A stretch of 64,000 nucleotides of DNA, taken from positions 24,712,501 through 24,776,500 of the forward strand of contig NC_091020.1 of assembly GCF_041296385.1 (NCBI RefSeq), in the 5' to 3' direction. The stretch is from Aphelocoma coerulescens (Eukaryota; Chordata; Aves; Passeriformes; Corvidae). A program made the position numbers and the translations under genes. The notes beneath the pieces are model-generated. The model was not told the origin of the DNA. It worked only from the letters and a program-made list of their open reading frames with translations, and did not search any database. Position 1 is the first letter of the stretch. Each line of letters begins with the position of its first letter. Positions 13,081 through 25,600 of this stretch are shown here, one piece after another.

Positions 13081-15889
13081 CATAACACTCTCTTTCCTTT
13101 GGTGGGTGGACACAGAGGTTCATTTATTTGCACCTCTCCCAGAGTGATGACAGAGGTGCAGAGAAAGCATCCATCTGCATTGGTCTTCGCTAATAATTGG
13201 GCTTTGTAAAGACAAAACAGCAAATGGAATTGATTCAAAATCTATTTAAGGTCAATTCCAGTGTGTTCAGCATGTTTGAGATCAAGCACGAGACAAGTTA
13301 GCAGCAGAGACAATTGATCTGGGGGCTTTAGAGAGAGAGAGAGAATGTTTAAGTTGATTTACTTAGAATTATTTAGTTTTTTAAGTCATGGTTTGAAAGC
13401 TGGCTCTTGGTGGGAACTCTGTGCACACAATGAGCATGTTTGGCCTTGAGCACATGTATCTGGTTTTAGTTAAGCCAGGCTGGCCACACTCATTCCACTC
13501 TGCTCATGATCTCATTCCATGCTCCTTGTCATGGTATCTGCACACCATCCAGCAATATATTAAAGCATGAGTAACTTCTCTTATGTTGATTATTCCGTCA
13601 CCAAGGGAGAAATGTGTCTTGTCTGGTAGGGAACTCAGATTGTTTTAAACAAAGCTCTATACTTATGCTGGAGAAAAGTCAAGAGCTGCTCCTTGTATTA
13701 GGAGGAAGAATTGGCAAGGTGTCTACTGGCCCTTGGGTAAGGCCATTTTGCGACTCAGACCAGCTACAACCAGAGAAAACCGTGGTTCCTACACTGCTGA
13801 GCTCTTTCTGCACTGTGGAAAGGCCATTTGCCCTGCTGCCAGGATGCTTCATCTGCTCATAGGCTGTGATACTTGGGGCACCTCCAAATTCTCCTATTAG
13901 TCCAGGAAGAGAAATGCTGCTAACAGTCTTTATTTTGCCTTTAATGAAATCACCAGGTTGGTGTTAGAAATGCAATGTGCTGTGTGTCAGCCGAGTGGAA
14001 GAGATGTCTCCAGGCTGTAGGGAGGAGAGGGAAGGCTTGAAAAACTTGTTCAGCTGCTCGGTGTTGATATTTGTGTGTGCAGTGAACGAGCTGAACCGTG
14101 TGCCCCTGCTGGGCCTGTGTTCAGTGTGTGTTACCACAGGGCAAGTTTTCTGCTTCGGTCATCTGTCAGACTGGAGGGGAAGGGCTCTTGCGAGTGGCTG
14201 TCATTAGAGGCTGCATCCTTCTCTTTGCATATTTACTGAGCTGAACTCCAGCCTCAGCTCCCATCTGTGTGATAAACGAGGTACCTCTCTACAGTATCTC
14301 AAATGCGAGAGCTCCAAAACCCTTTATAGAGTCTAATTTGACTTAAGCTTGTGCCTGGAAGCGAAGTGCTCCTGTTTTTGGAGAGGGGTGAAAATGAGGG
14401 ACTGAAGGCTGAGGCTAATCGCTTCTCTCATACACAGTCCTCAAAACAGATTTTGACTCAAACCTCAGTTCCTGTGTTCCACTTTCACTGCTCAGTCTTG
14501 TTCTGCTAAAAACAGCAGAAGAATCTGTGCTTGTGCTGTTTTTCACAATCCACAGCTGGCACTTGCAGTCCCTGTCTCCCAGGTTTGGTCCTCAGTAGCC
14601 TCCCTGCAGGTTGGAACTGAAGGACCTTTCTGGCACATGTGGTTTTCCTGACCTCCCACTGCTGCTTTTTCTCTGGAGGATAGCCTCCAACTCATTGAGG
14701 ACACTGTAGATCCAAACCCTGCGTGTCTCTGGCTCCTTATATGGTAACATGAAGAAGTCTAAGCATTTTAGTTCTGATTTGGAGTTACCCTGGTTGTCTT
14801 CTTGGTCAGGGAACTAGAAACTTTAAAACCTTAGGCAAGCTGGTTCTTACCACCAGGAAACCATCCCCTTAGCTCAAGCACGTGTGTGCTGCTGTCTCAC
14901 TGTTGGCTTAGTGAAGACCAGGCTGCATTGGCAGCAATGAAAGTCCCCTACAAACCTTTGCAGAAGGTAGAGTTTTAAGCATTCCAGGTTTTTTCCCCTC
15001 TGGAAGAGGCTTTAAGATATTTGTTGTTCTAACAGCAGAACAAAGAGGCTGAGATGGAGGGAGGGAGCCAGACTGGCTGTGGGACAGATTTGGCTTTTCT
15101 GGCAGAGAGCACACTGATACGGAGTTTATGGTGGGCAGTGAGAGCAGGAGGTAATGGAGCTGGGGACATACAGAAGAGACTTGAAGAGGCTTTGCACTCT
15201 TGAGCCATCACATCCAGACATGCAGGAAGTTGAAAAAACTTTCCTGATTGAGGGGAGAGGTGTCCTTGTTCATCCTAGAGCCAAATGCATTTTGGTGACT
15301 TATCCCTACCTCTGACAGAAGCCACCCTAGAAACAGGCAGAGCAGTGAGCATAGCTAAGGTTTCCTGCTTGCCAGACCCTCATGTTTGTTTTTGGGAAGT
15401 CCTTGAGTGACTTTGCCTGAATTTATCAAAGCCTGAAGGGGTGCAGTTTTGCACTAGGTTAGCAAAGAGCGCTTTGACAAAGTGATGCGTGCTTGTGCTT
15501 GGGTCCAGCCCAGCCTTCTGCGGGCTGTGTCCTCTCCTGCTACAAGCCCGTGGCTGGCTGTAGTGTTGGGGGCACACACGAGATGTAACCACACAGGAAG
15601 TAACTGCACTAAATGACTTGAGACATGTTTAAGGGCAGAAACGAAAGGTTGTGGTGGCTAAGGGAGCTCCAGCAAATGTCAGGAGTTATGGGAGTTTGAT
15701 GTCTCTTCAGGACCAGCTACTGGCATTAATAAAAGGTGTATGAAGATTCCTTTATCTCCTCCCCAGGTTTCATGCTGATGAGACCAATCCTGACAAGCAC
15801 TGAGAGCTGCAACCCCTGCCACATATCCCCAGTGCCTTGTAAGCCTCAGTTTTGAAAAGTGACTGTAGATTTCTTCTCTCACGGCACAG

Positions 15890-16036
15890 GTTCCACCATA
15901 TTAGCAGAGCGGCTGGGATTGTCGACACCGAGCTCGCCCACATCAACACCCAATTCCCCCACCGTCCTCTGCAGTGGCGTCTCTGGCCCCGTATTGTCTA
16001 CGTGTGGCTCTGGCCCCCTCTGCAGCTCTATCAGTG
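15890..16036 (+). CDS. NEURL1: NEURL1 coding exon: Ser/Pro-rich spacer
   Basis: This 147-nt exon encodes the flexible spacer between NHR2 and the RING: STILAERLGLSTPSSPTS, then TPNSPTVLCSGVSGP, then VLSTCGSGPLCSSIS. It completes the Gly codon of the previous exon (G|GT) and ends with the first base of another Gly codon. Acceptor CACAG ends at 15889 and donor GTAAGA starts at 16037. Several Ser/Thr-Pro motifs (TPSSP, TPNSP) are candidate sites for proline-directed kinases; that is inference. Both boundaries are phase 1 and the length is a multiple of three, so skipping would keep the RING in frame. STILAER and the SPTSTP-type run match human NEURL1 as I recall it. Confidence 0.95.
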
Positions 16037-16825
16037 GTAAGAGTGGTGGGATCCCCTGCTGCCTTTCCTTTGCCTCCCTTCATAATCTCACACTTGTCTC
16101 CCAGAAGGGCTCTAAAACCACAGTAATCAACAGATTATTATTATCCCATCAGCTCCCCTGGGGAGGAAGGGAGAGCCTCTGCAAGGGCTATTTTCAGTCT
16201 GTTTTATGTGGAAGCCGCTTGGATGCCTAGACAGCAATATTTCTCTAACCCTTTTCATCACGCAAGGTCCCAAGGGAAGCAGCGGATTTTCTGCTGCATG
16301 CGTGGCCCTGTGACGCAGAGCTCCTTCTGGAGAGCTGTGAGGCAGTGACACGTCTCACGCCAGCTTGGACTGGAGCTAAGGGTCTGCCTACACCTCCCCC
16401 TTCTCCCTCCACACACCTTCAGTAAAATGCAGTATCACTATTTCTAACATGCCAATGAAGTACAGTGATATTTAGATAAATGCACATGCAGTAAAAAAGG
16501 ATAGGCTGTTCTGAAGCACTTACAAAACTCCAGATACCTGCACGATCTCAAGGCACTGATGGTGGGATACATAACTTACCAAATCCTTGTTGCATGGTAA
16601 CAGCTGTCTCTTGGCTTGCTCTTTGTGGGCAGCAGGCCCCAGTAGATGTTGCCTTTCTGCTGCCTTGAGCCTTGGTATGTGAACCAGGACTCAGCGAGTG
16701 AGACAGCAGGTCACAGGAGCATGCGTTTCTGCTAGGGCATGGTTCTTCCCTCTTTAGCTTCAGGGCAGAAATTACCTTGGGATGTCAGGAAGCAACAGGA
16801 GTGACCATGTTTTTCTGTATTGCAG
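16037..16825 (+). other. NEURL1: NEURL1 last intron, 0.8 kb
   Basis: The intron lies between donor GTAAGA at 16037 and acceptor TATTGCAG ending at 16825. No repeat or internal coding segment is evident in it. Confidence 0.9.
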
Positions 16826-17067
16826 GCACAGCTCCCAACTCTCCGAGCAGCTTGCCAGAGTCACCCATCTCCCCGTCCGTCTCAGGGCCCTGGGTAGATG
16901 AATGCACCATCTGCTATGAGAACATGGTAGACACAGTCATTTACTCCTGTGGACACATGTGTCTCTGCTATTCATGTGGGCTGAAGCTCAAGAAGATGGC
17001 CAATGCCTGCTGCCCCATTTGCAGACGGGCCATCAAAGATATCATCAAAACATACCGCAGCACTTAG
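16826..17067 (+). CDS. NEURL1: NEURL1 terminal coding exon: C3HC4 RING
   Basis: The exon encodes 79 residues after the split Gly codon and ends at TAG 17065-17067. A Ser/Pro stretch ([17 protein letters not shown]) leads into the RING. The zinc-ligand pattern is visible: CTIC, then [11 protein letters not shown], then CCPIC. The RING recruits the E2 and supplies ubiquitin-ligase activity. The chain finishes [10 protein letters not shown]. The KDIIKTYRS ending distinguishes NEURL1 from NEURL1B as I recall the two families. No ligand residue is missing. This is the catalytic end of a protein whose human form is 574 residues. The 356 residues present here fit exactly the part expected after NHR1. 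Confidence 0.97.
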
Positions 17068-19785
17068 AGCAGCAGCAGATGTCGTGGTGGGGACTGGGCA
17101 CATGGGGAGGAGGCTGTGAAACAACACAGGTCTTGGTCTTTATTCATCACCCAGGAGATACAAAAACCATCACCCATCACCACCCTGACCTCCTCTTCCA
17201 TGGACAACAGATGAGACAAGCTTAGATGCTGCTCTTCTGCCCCCCAAGGAAGCTCTGAGGCTGAACTCCAGTGTCAGGGAAGTCACAATGGACTAGTCTC
17301 CCTTGTGGATTTTAAACTTTATCTCAAAAAATGCCAGCTGGTGCAATCATCCCTTTTCTACACCACACACGGCCGAGGGGAGTCTCCACTCTTTAGCAGA
17401 GACAGCAAGCGGTAAAAGGTTCAGTGCTACACATCTCCTTCCAGAGGCACCCCACATGCAGAGACAGCTTAGCAGAAGAGAAGAAACAAGCAATGTGTTT
17501 CTGTGTACAACCAGCCTGACCAGAGGAGGCTCCTTAGAAAGGATGGAGCAAGGCAAGCATTGACCCAGCGAGGGAGGTGCAGTGAGCACACTCACAGCAG
17601 AGAGGCTGGGGCCAATGCAGAAAAGAACCCAAGATTTGTGAGGCAAAACCCACCCCATATCTGCAGACAGAAGAGCAGACCCCTGGCAGCCCCTTGAGGG
17701 CTGTCCCCAACTCCTCCATTGCCATTCTCTGACAGAGGCTTTCATGGTGGGTTTGGCAATGAACACTGGCAACAGCTCTGCTCCTTTCCAGCAGTGTCAG
17801 CCACCTCCTGTCACGATCCTGTTGCATGACGAGCGGCTCTCGAACCCCACTACCACCAACCTGCGTGTGGGGTCTCCACGCAGCACAAGGGATTGAGCAG
17901 CATCTCTTCTCCCGTGGGCCTGTGGGAGAGGGAGACATAGCTCCCTCACCTTTCTCCCCCTACCATCCAGACAGCACTTGTGAGGAAAAACCCCAACCTC
18001 ACTGGGGAAGAATGTATAAACCCACACATCTGTGGGTTACCTTTACTGGTAACTTTATCACTGTGCTTTAAGACAAAACCAGCCAGGTGGTAACTCAGCT
18101 CTTCACAGCCACACCGGCAGGACACGGCTGTCCTTATGCGTTAGGAAGTAAGGAATGAAAAAAAAAATAACTTGAGGGGTTTGGTTTGCTTTGGTTTATT
18201 TAAACAAATCCCCTTCTCTCCTGCATGAGTCGGGAACCCAGCTGTGCCCAGCAGGGACATGATGGCCCCTGTGGTTCCCATGCAAACAACTGCTGCTCTG
18301 CCATGGCCATAGGCCTGACCTGGGGCTGCTGGCCCTTGGGCCACGGCTGGGTGGCTTGGCAGCAGTAGGAGCTGTCTGCTTCCCTTCCCAACCCATCCTG
18401 CAGCCTTCCAGGGCTGCAGAGGAGGCAGGGACTGTGTCTGGGTCCTGAGGGCGGTCAGGGCTGGGATGCCACAGCAGTGGAGTTTGCCCCACCACATCAC
18501 CCATCTGGCCAGACTAGGGAAGGCTGTGAAGTTGCACCCTTCCTGCTGAGCTTTTCCTTGCATCCCAGCATTTGGCCATTGATGGGATCGGGGGAAGAGT
18601 GGGGTGTAGGGATAACAGCATTTAATGCACACATGCACTTGCTGCAGGGGACATCATGCCTCCCTCCCCCCCTCAGCAGCAGGTGGGTTTTTGCCACCCA
18701 CACTGCCAGAGGCTGCTCCTCAAAACACCTGGAAAACACATCCTAGCTCTGTCTCTCAAGGAGATGCAAAAAGAGACTCCTCACGGGGGAGCACATTGTA
18801 GAGCCTTTCTCTGAAGGTGCCACCATCACTGCAGCCTACCCTGGGGGTCTGCAGCTGCCCCCAGCCTGCCCTGTGGGCAGCACTAACTTGAACACTGATA
18901 TCCGGGTGACAGGGATTTATGTTATTTCCTGGCATAGCTCTGATGTACAACCCAAACCCATTCCTGGCCCCCGGGCTAGCTGTCAAAAGCTCCAGAGCTC
19001 ATGGCTCCCATGCCCAGATGCCCTCACTGAGGGGCAGGAGGAGGCCAGTTGGCACAACCTGGGGAAGTCAGAACACCCCTGCAAAGAGCACAGCTGGTCC
19101 TTAGGCACACAACCAGCTCCAACTGTGACCAGCACACACAGGGAGCTTTTTTCAGTATTTACACAAACTCCAGTGCAAAGATTTCAAAAAGGAGGAACCC
19201 AAAGGGTAAGAAGGTATAGATGTAATAGTGGATGTGGGGAAACGTGCAATAAGCAGCCTCCCAAGCCTTCACCACACCAGTGGGACCGGTCCCCCTCCAT
19301 GTAGGAAAAGCCAAGGGGTAAATTTTATTTTTCAAGAAATTCCATCCATGGGTACCAGTGCAGTGGTGTGAATTCCCTTTTCACTTTTTGAATTGAGAGT
19401 GTTTTAATATATTAACTGTGTTTGTTTTACTGTGGACCAAACTCTCGGAGTTAGCAGAAGCTGAAAGCTCCCCCAGCATTTGAGTTCAAAAATTGGGGTT
19501 TAAGTCCTGTCCCTCCATAGGCTGGCCTCCAGCTGTAAGCAGGCAGGAGAACAAGGCTCTCTCCAGGGAGGTAAAAAAACAACCAGCAAAACCAATAAAA
19601 ATAACAACAATCCTAATCTTTTGTTTTGTTTGACTGGTGTAGGTTCCCCATGTACCTCTGTGTTGTGTCATTTGCATTTCATTGCTTTACTTTAAGATGT
19701 TTTGTGTTCTGTTTAAAGACAAGAATAACTCATTGTGAAAAATTGGATAACTGTGATCGTGAATAAAGTTGATTTAGATATCCTG
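17068..19785 (+). other. NEURL1: NEURL1 3'UTR (inferred)
   Basis: The untranslated 3' end runs from the stop codon to an inferred cleavage site just after the AATAAA at 19762. Open frames in it, including those of 140-165 codons on the minus strand, show no domain and fit chance in GC-moderate DNA. An earlier AATAAA lies at 19594-19599 and a weaker candidate at 20005-20010. The end point is inferred, not observed. Confidence 0.65.
19762..19767 (+). terminator. NEURL1: Poly(A) signal, NEURL1
   Basis: Canonical AATAAA, followed within about 30-50 nt by a GT-rich stretch (TGGGTGACTGAGTGTTT), as expected for a downstream element. It lies 2.7 kb after the NEURL1 stop codon. Confidence 0.6.
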
Positions 19786-21300
19786 CAGCAGCATGGGTGA
19801 CTGAGTGTTTACCACTTGGTAGTGCAGCACAACACGATGGCCAGCACAATGAGAAGCTGAGGTAAAAGCCAAGGTGGCATGAGAGCCTCTTCCTTAGGGG
19901 GAGCTGGGTGGAAGAGCTCAGGCTTTCCTTTAGTGCTTGAGGATGGGAGGGTGTTGGGAGATGGGTATTAATATCCCCTTGGTGGACACCACACACATGT
20001 AAGGAATAAAGGAAGCCACAGAAGTAAAAGCCAGGGCTAAGAGCATTCCTGAAAGCTTAGGCCCCACACTCCTGAGCCTCTTCACCCCCTCCCCAAAGAG
20101 AAGTTACAACTTCTCTACTCACTGCCTTGTTTACAGTCTCTTCTGTAACCACAAAAAAGTGCCCTCCACCAGCACAAGGAGAAAGTGTGCTTTGAGGAAA
20201 CGCAGGACATGCTGCTCAGTCTAGCAGGGGCCAAGTAGGGTTGCTGAAGATGAGGCAGAGCAGTACCATCCCAGCCCTGAACTGAGCAACATACAGAGAA
20301 GGCCCACTGACAACCTGTAGTCTGGCCAAGCGAGATGCTGAGTTTAGATGTTTCCTGAATATGTAGCAAGGGACACAAGGATCCAAAGGGAATTTGGATT
20401 CTCCAGAGGTGATGCCAGTTCCCTCAAAACCCAATCCTCTGCTGCAGATATCTGCTCAGGAGCACACCTACAATACAGCAAATGTGAGCTTTTCGCCTCA
20501 TCTTTTTGTTTAACTATTCAGTAGATCAGAGACTATCTGAATCACGCTCTTGTCACAGGACATAAATTTGAGTTGGCATCTTCTCCCTCAGTGTGGGTGC
20601 TCCATCTGCCAAGGGACAGGAACACCCCAGGAGTGGTGTTCTCAGCCTCTCCAGCTGAAGCCATTCCACTCTTAACAGTTCCTCAGCAGCCTAAAACATT
20701 CCAGGCTGGGTGAAGCAAAACCACTTGTCCAACCCAGCTTTCTCCAACACCAGCCTGAAGAGATGCCAGCTGTTGGGACAAGGCAAGCCTGCTCACCCGT
20801 GTGCTGCCCTCCAAGAGCTGTTCCAGCTCCTGCTTTCCCCGGGATGGGAGGACCTCTAGTGGGTTTGGAAAGCCTCCTCATTCCCTCAGGAGCGAGGGAC
20901 AGAATTGCTCAACACAGAATGCCCTAGGAACTGGCGGCACTGATTTGCCGGACGAGCTGAGCCCAACCACTGCCACAGATTAGGACAAGTGAAGTGCTAA
21001 CGCTCTGGGCCAGACTCAAATCCTCCCCTTCCTTGGCATCAGCAAGGAGGACCGTGGCACATCCGCCAGGTTTTCCCTCTGCCAGGCTCAGCCTGTGCAT
21101 TCCCTCCTGCAGCTACCACGTGCAACAGCCCCAGTGAGCTTTGCATCCTCATCTGCCCAGCATCGCTGGAGTCACCCTGCCCTGCCCTCCGTCCCCAGGC
21201 CATCGCCATCACCTCACCACATCCAAACCAGAGCTGCAACTTCGCCATTGCTCCCAAACTATTCTCCACCAGGACCAGGAGGGGTGCAGCACTGACCTTC

Positions 21301-21540
21301 CCCAGCGAGGGTACCCCAGCACCGCGGCCCTCCCGCTGCTTCACGCGGGGCTGCTCCCGGGGTGTCCCGGCTGCGCCGCGGCCCGCGGCGGGCGACGGAG
21401 GCGGGGGAAGAAGAGAGGGAGGATGCTCCCAAAGTGGTCCAGGGGCTGCAGAGCTGGTCCGGCATCGCCACCTGGTGCTCAGTGCCCGGCCCGGCACTCA
21501 GCCCCCGGCTCCTCCCGAGATCGATTTTAACGAACACTGC
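21301..21540. promoter_or_regulatory. Isolated small CpG island
   Basis: By hand count roughly 25 CpG dinucleotides fall in about 240 bp, against almost none in the kilobases on either side. The block includes CCGCGGCCC and CGCGGCCCGCGGCGGG, and an Sp/KLF-type GC box (GAGGCGGGGG) near 21400. It lies between two convergent 3' ends, so it is not the promoter of either flanking gene. It may be an enhancer, an insulator or the promoter of an unannotated non-coding RNA. Confidence 0.55.
21463..21481 (-). promoter_or_regulatory. CTCF-type motif
   Basis: Read on the minus strand this is TGAGCACCAGGTGGCGATG. It matches the core of the vertebrate CTCF consensus (CACCAG, then G or T, then GGCG) with mismatches only at weak positions. 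It sits inside the CpG-rich block between the convergent genes. A motif alone does not prove occupancy. Confidence 0.5.
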
Positions 21541-22666
21541 ACATACACCTAAGTAGGACCAGAAAAATTCAGCCTTGAGTGCAGCACAATTCCGGTAGTG
21601 GATCTCCCAGAAAAATGGGCAAGAGAGGAGCAATTAACAGTGAGTGTACAAGCGGATACATTAGCATATAGTGATTGCACCAGCCCAAAAAGACTCTTTC
21701 AAGCTGGTTGGCTCAGTCAGCACAAAGGGAAGAGGGGGCACAGCTCCAGCCACGCTTGTCACTAGGTTTGTGCCCAGGACTGTGGGCTGCATCAGATCCA
21801 ATTCCTGGCGGCCTTCAGAGAGCTGGGGTGCCCAAACAGGACTCCTTGTGCACCATCCACCTTACATGCCAGCACACAGGAACATCTCCTACAGTCAGGC
21901 TGGGAACTGAAGAACTAAAAAACAACCCTGTTACCCTCAACTATTACATCCTTTGTTATAACCTCCTCCCCCCAATATATCCCCTAATCCAATGCCTTTG
22001 GTATCCTCAAGAGATGTTCCTACATAAGGAGAGGGGATCCATTACCAGAAATTTCAGTTTTACCTGTCTGCTGCTTTGCACAGCAATGAACTTCTATTTG
22101 CTAAGCTATCTGGGCCTCCAACCTTCAAAGATGAGTAAGAGGAGTCAGCAGTACTCAGCAAACTTGCAGGATCAGACCTTAGCATCCCATGTATAAGCAC
22201 CACCTGCTCTGCAGCCTGCACATAGGGGCTCATCCTGCCTTGCAGAGCAACTCTCACCACAGAACCAAATGACCACTTTTGTAAAAGTATGCTTTTCTTC
22301 TTATTTTGGACCTACCCTTCTCCAAAAAACATCCTTACTTGAGTACTGAAAACCTTAAGAACTTGCTCAACACAGACAAAAGTTCTTCATGTTTGAGGGC
22401 TGAGGTGACTAGTCCGTAAACTTTGTGGAGCAGAAAAAATACAAAAATACAGCATACACTAACAACTTGAGCCAGGGAACAAGACAAGCTCCTGTATCCA
22501 TTTAGCCTAAGATGAAATTTGCAATTGCATGAACGCACAAATTACAAGTTATTCTGGGAAAGATAAATTCAGTGGAATTCATGTGGAATCAAAACAGTAC
22601 TGAAAAGATTAGAAGAAAAACCCCAACAAAACAAACCAACTGGATCACAATTAAAAAGGTCAAAAA

Positions 22667-22672
22667 TTTATT
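22667..22672 (-). terminator. SH3PXD2A: Distal poly(A) signal, SH3PXD2A
   Basis: The minus strand reads AATAAA here. About 25-55 nt downstream is a markedly GT/T-rich element (GGTTTGTTTTGTTGGGG) at 22614-22642, and T/GT-rich sequence lies upstream. This is the best-formed poly(A) context I found downstream of the TKS5 stop codon. Confidence 0.55.
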
Positions 22673-25600
22673 TTTCCTTAGGGCATAAGAGGCATTGTAA
22701 ACAAAATACCAACAAACAAACAAATCACAAGTCAATTCTTACAGTCTGCAAGCATTTGAAGATAGAGTACCCTTTTCCCACCTCCCCCCAAACACTGCAA
22801 GCCTGCTCAAATGGTAACAGGCAACAATCCTGGGCCCTGAAGGTCCAGGGAGTTTTGCCATGTCCCAAGCTGGGACTAAATTTCTCATGTAAGGAGGACA
22901 CTGCATCTGTTTTATCAAACACTAAAAAAAAAAAAAAAGCCCAACAAAATATAAATATTACAGACAAAGATCAGATTTAGCACCACCTTTGGTCCAAGCA
23001 ATCAATGAACTGGGAGATGACAGGTACAGTTTGTTTAGCAAGTCCTTTCTGCCTGAGTCTTTGAAAACATTAGAGGTTCACATTGCAAGAACTTTTAATA
23101 ACTCTGAGAAAACAGTCCTCAAACTCTGGCAGTCCCTCACAACCTCCCAGGGTCCTGCACACAGGGAGGGGGGAGCATCCTGGCTGGGCAGCAGCATCCA
23201 GGTCAGCAAAGACCACTCGCCACTTGGCAGAGCCCTGCAGGACATGGCAACCACTCTGCCAAGGGTCTGGTCCTGCTCTGGCCCAGCAGAGCTCTGACTT
23301 CAGGCATGGCTGAGGACCAGGAAGAGCAGTGACAGGGTGCATCCTGCATTTGCCTTTCCACTAACATTTGCCACCCACCCTCCACCACCTGGCAGACTGT
23401 GGCACCTGTGAGCTGCCAGGGTGGGTGATGGCAGATGCCTGGAAGGAGCTGAAGTTGCCTCAATGCAAGTTATTCCAGAGTATCTGGAACATGCAAATCA
23501 GGATTTATCATTTGTAGCTTACTTCAAGGCCTTTTTAGGCTCATCTTTTCCAATACACACATGCCCATCACAGATGCATGGTTCTGAATTTTTGCAAAGA
23601 GGTGTCACTGACCAGTTGCTGTGCCACAGCACTAGTGTATACCAGGACACAGTCACAAGGACTGTGATAATCCTAGGAGAAAAATTAAGTTCATAAAACA
23701 CCTGGCAGTATTTTATGTTTCTTGCAACTCCCTCTCCTGTAAGTCTCCAGAACTCAAATTGTCTTTTCCTTTCCTGCAGGAATTTTTGAGCAGACCTAAT
23801 TAACCATTATTAAATACTGTTCAGTTCCAAAACAACACCAGCTCTAATAAATGCCTAAATAGAAATGCTGAGATCTACTTTTAGGCACAGTACTCTGAGG
23901 TCTTTGTTCTGCATCTTCACATGTACAATTGCCCAAGACAAATGGTGTTTCTCATTCTCTGTTGAGAGACCCATACAGAGTTTTCACCTTTACAGACAGA
24001 GACATGATTAAAATTTCCCAAACAAGCGTTTGTTTTTACTTCACTGCTTCAGAACACACTGCTCTAGGGAGAAATCCCAAACCTCAAATGCTGTCCATTG
24101 TTTTGCAGTTCTCTGAGCAAGCAGTTGGTCATGGCAGAGAGAGGAGGGCAGCCCTCTCTGTGTGCATTCCCTGTCCCTCACAGGGCACAGTCACAAGGAC
24201 AGCTCTGGAAACAGTTCTGGACTGGCCACTGCAGTCAAGTAAAGCCTGCAAATCTGGATTAAGGGGGTGATAATGCTTTGCACAGCTCATTCCCCCCCAC
24301 CACTGACATATCAAGGGAAAATGAAAACATTGTACTATGATGATTTCATTAATTCTTGCTGGGACAAAGCCACACTTCTGTTGTCCCAGCTACAGAAACA
24401 GGCCCCCAGTAGTGTATATACCAGCTAAATCCTCACAGGTCCCAGCTGATTTGTGCTAAAACCTGAGGGAAATTTCCCCAGGATCACTTCAAAAAGGAAA
24501 CCTGTGCTTTCCTCACTGCTAATGCATCTTTTGTGCTGGCCCACAGAAAAGTCGCTCATCTTTGTTAACAGTACTCCAATCTGCATCCAGTCTTTACAAA
24601 TGTTTACACACAGATTCAGTGACTAGTCACAAAAAGATCAGTTCAGACAGACTGGGGCATCTAATCCCTCATTAACAATAACTCTTCCCATCAATGGCAA
24701 AAGATACTGTTCAGTGCAAGAAGTGTCACTTTCCTAGATTTCAGTTTTACTGGGATGACTGAGAAAGGCAAATTTTTTTTTATCATGGACATGATTTCAT
24801 TTCCTAGGAAAACCTCTCATAGACCCAAGCACATCTGGACCCTTGCAGGAGCTGTTCATTGTACAGCTTTATCCAACTGGTCAGCATCTCAAGTAAATTA
24901 AACAAAAACTGAACAATTGAGTTGAAGCTACAGTTATTTCTGTCTCTAGCTCACATTTGCTATGACATGCTGTGAATGTTAAGATACCTGTCACCTCTCT
25001 AAGAATTAATTAATGACCAAAAGCTCTACCATCTACACGATCAACAATATTCACTCCACTACCTTCAGTGGAGCTGGATCAGAGGCCACAACAAAATATG
25101 GTCCAAAGCTGTTACCACAAAAAAGGATTTTCCCAGACTAATTTTCTTCCTCTCTTAGCTTAACTTGCAACCCAAAACAAACTAAATGGTCTCCTGCCCA
25201 TAAACTCTCCTAAAAAAAAAAAAAAAAGCCCGCAGCTAATTCCTTCTCATATTTACTGCAACAGAAACCACGCCAACTTCTAGACCTTTTCCCAAGCAGA
25301 ACAGACAAATTGGTTCCCATACTAAAAACAAAACAAACAAAAGACAAAAAAGTGTCACCAACTTGACCACACACACACTAAGACCAGCCACACATTTCTC
25401 TATCTCTGGTCACCGACATACTCTCCCAAGATTCCAAGCTCCCACCAGGTACATTCCCACCACCTAACCACTAAAAAATGGAGCTCTACACCAACACAGA
25501 AATGACAACAGCATCTAGCTTTCAAGATCACATTAAGAACATTCAACCATCCAAGAAACCCACTGCAAAACTTCCCTTAGACCAGGCCTAGATCCGTAAT

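Larger units (their letters stand above)
2868..15889 (+). other. NEURL1: NEURL1 intron, 13.0 kb
   Basis: This intron runs from donor GTATGT at 2868 to acceptor GGCACAG ending at 15889. It separates the NHR2 exon from the Ser/Pro-rich exon. It holds two CR1-type LINE remnants (about 6095-6385 and 12564-13080), short homopolymer runs and a short GA repeat near 13330. Its open frames are short and lack recognisable domains. Some stretches, such as 4060-4230 and 11540-11640, look composed like conserved non-coding DNA, but that impression needs an alignment. Confidence 0.85.
19786..22649. other. Intergenic gap between convergent NEURL1 and SH3PXD2A
   Basis: About 2.9 kb separates the two inferred transcript ends. 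No exon of either gene and no recognisable protein is visible. The outstanding content is a GC- and CpG-rich block around 21301-21540. The rest is ordinary unique-looking sequence. The limits depend on the poly(A) calls on both sides. Confidence 0.6.

Noticed and set aside
18195..18200. Minus-strand AATAAA as the SH3PXD2A end
   Set aside because: It lies inside the NEURL1 3'UTR and would force the two mRNAs to overlap, and the context at 22667 is better.
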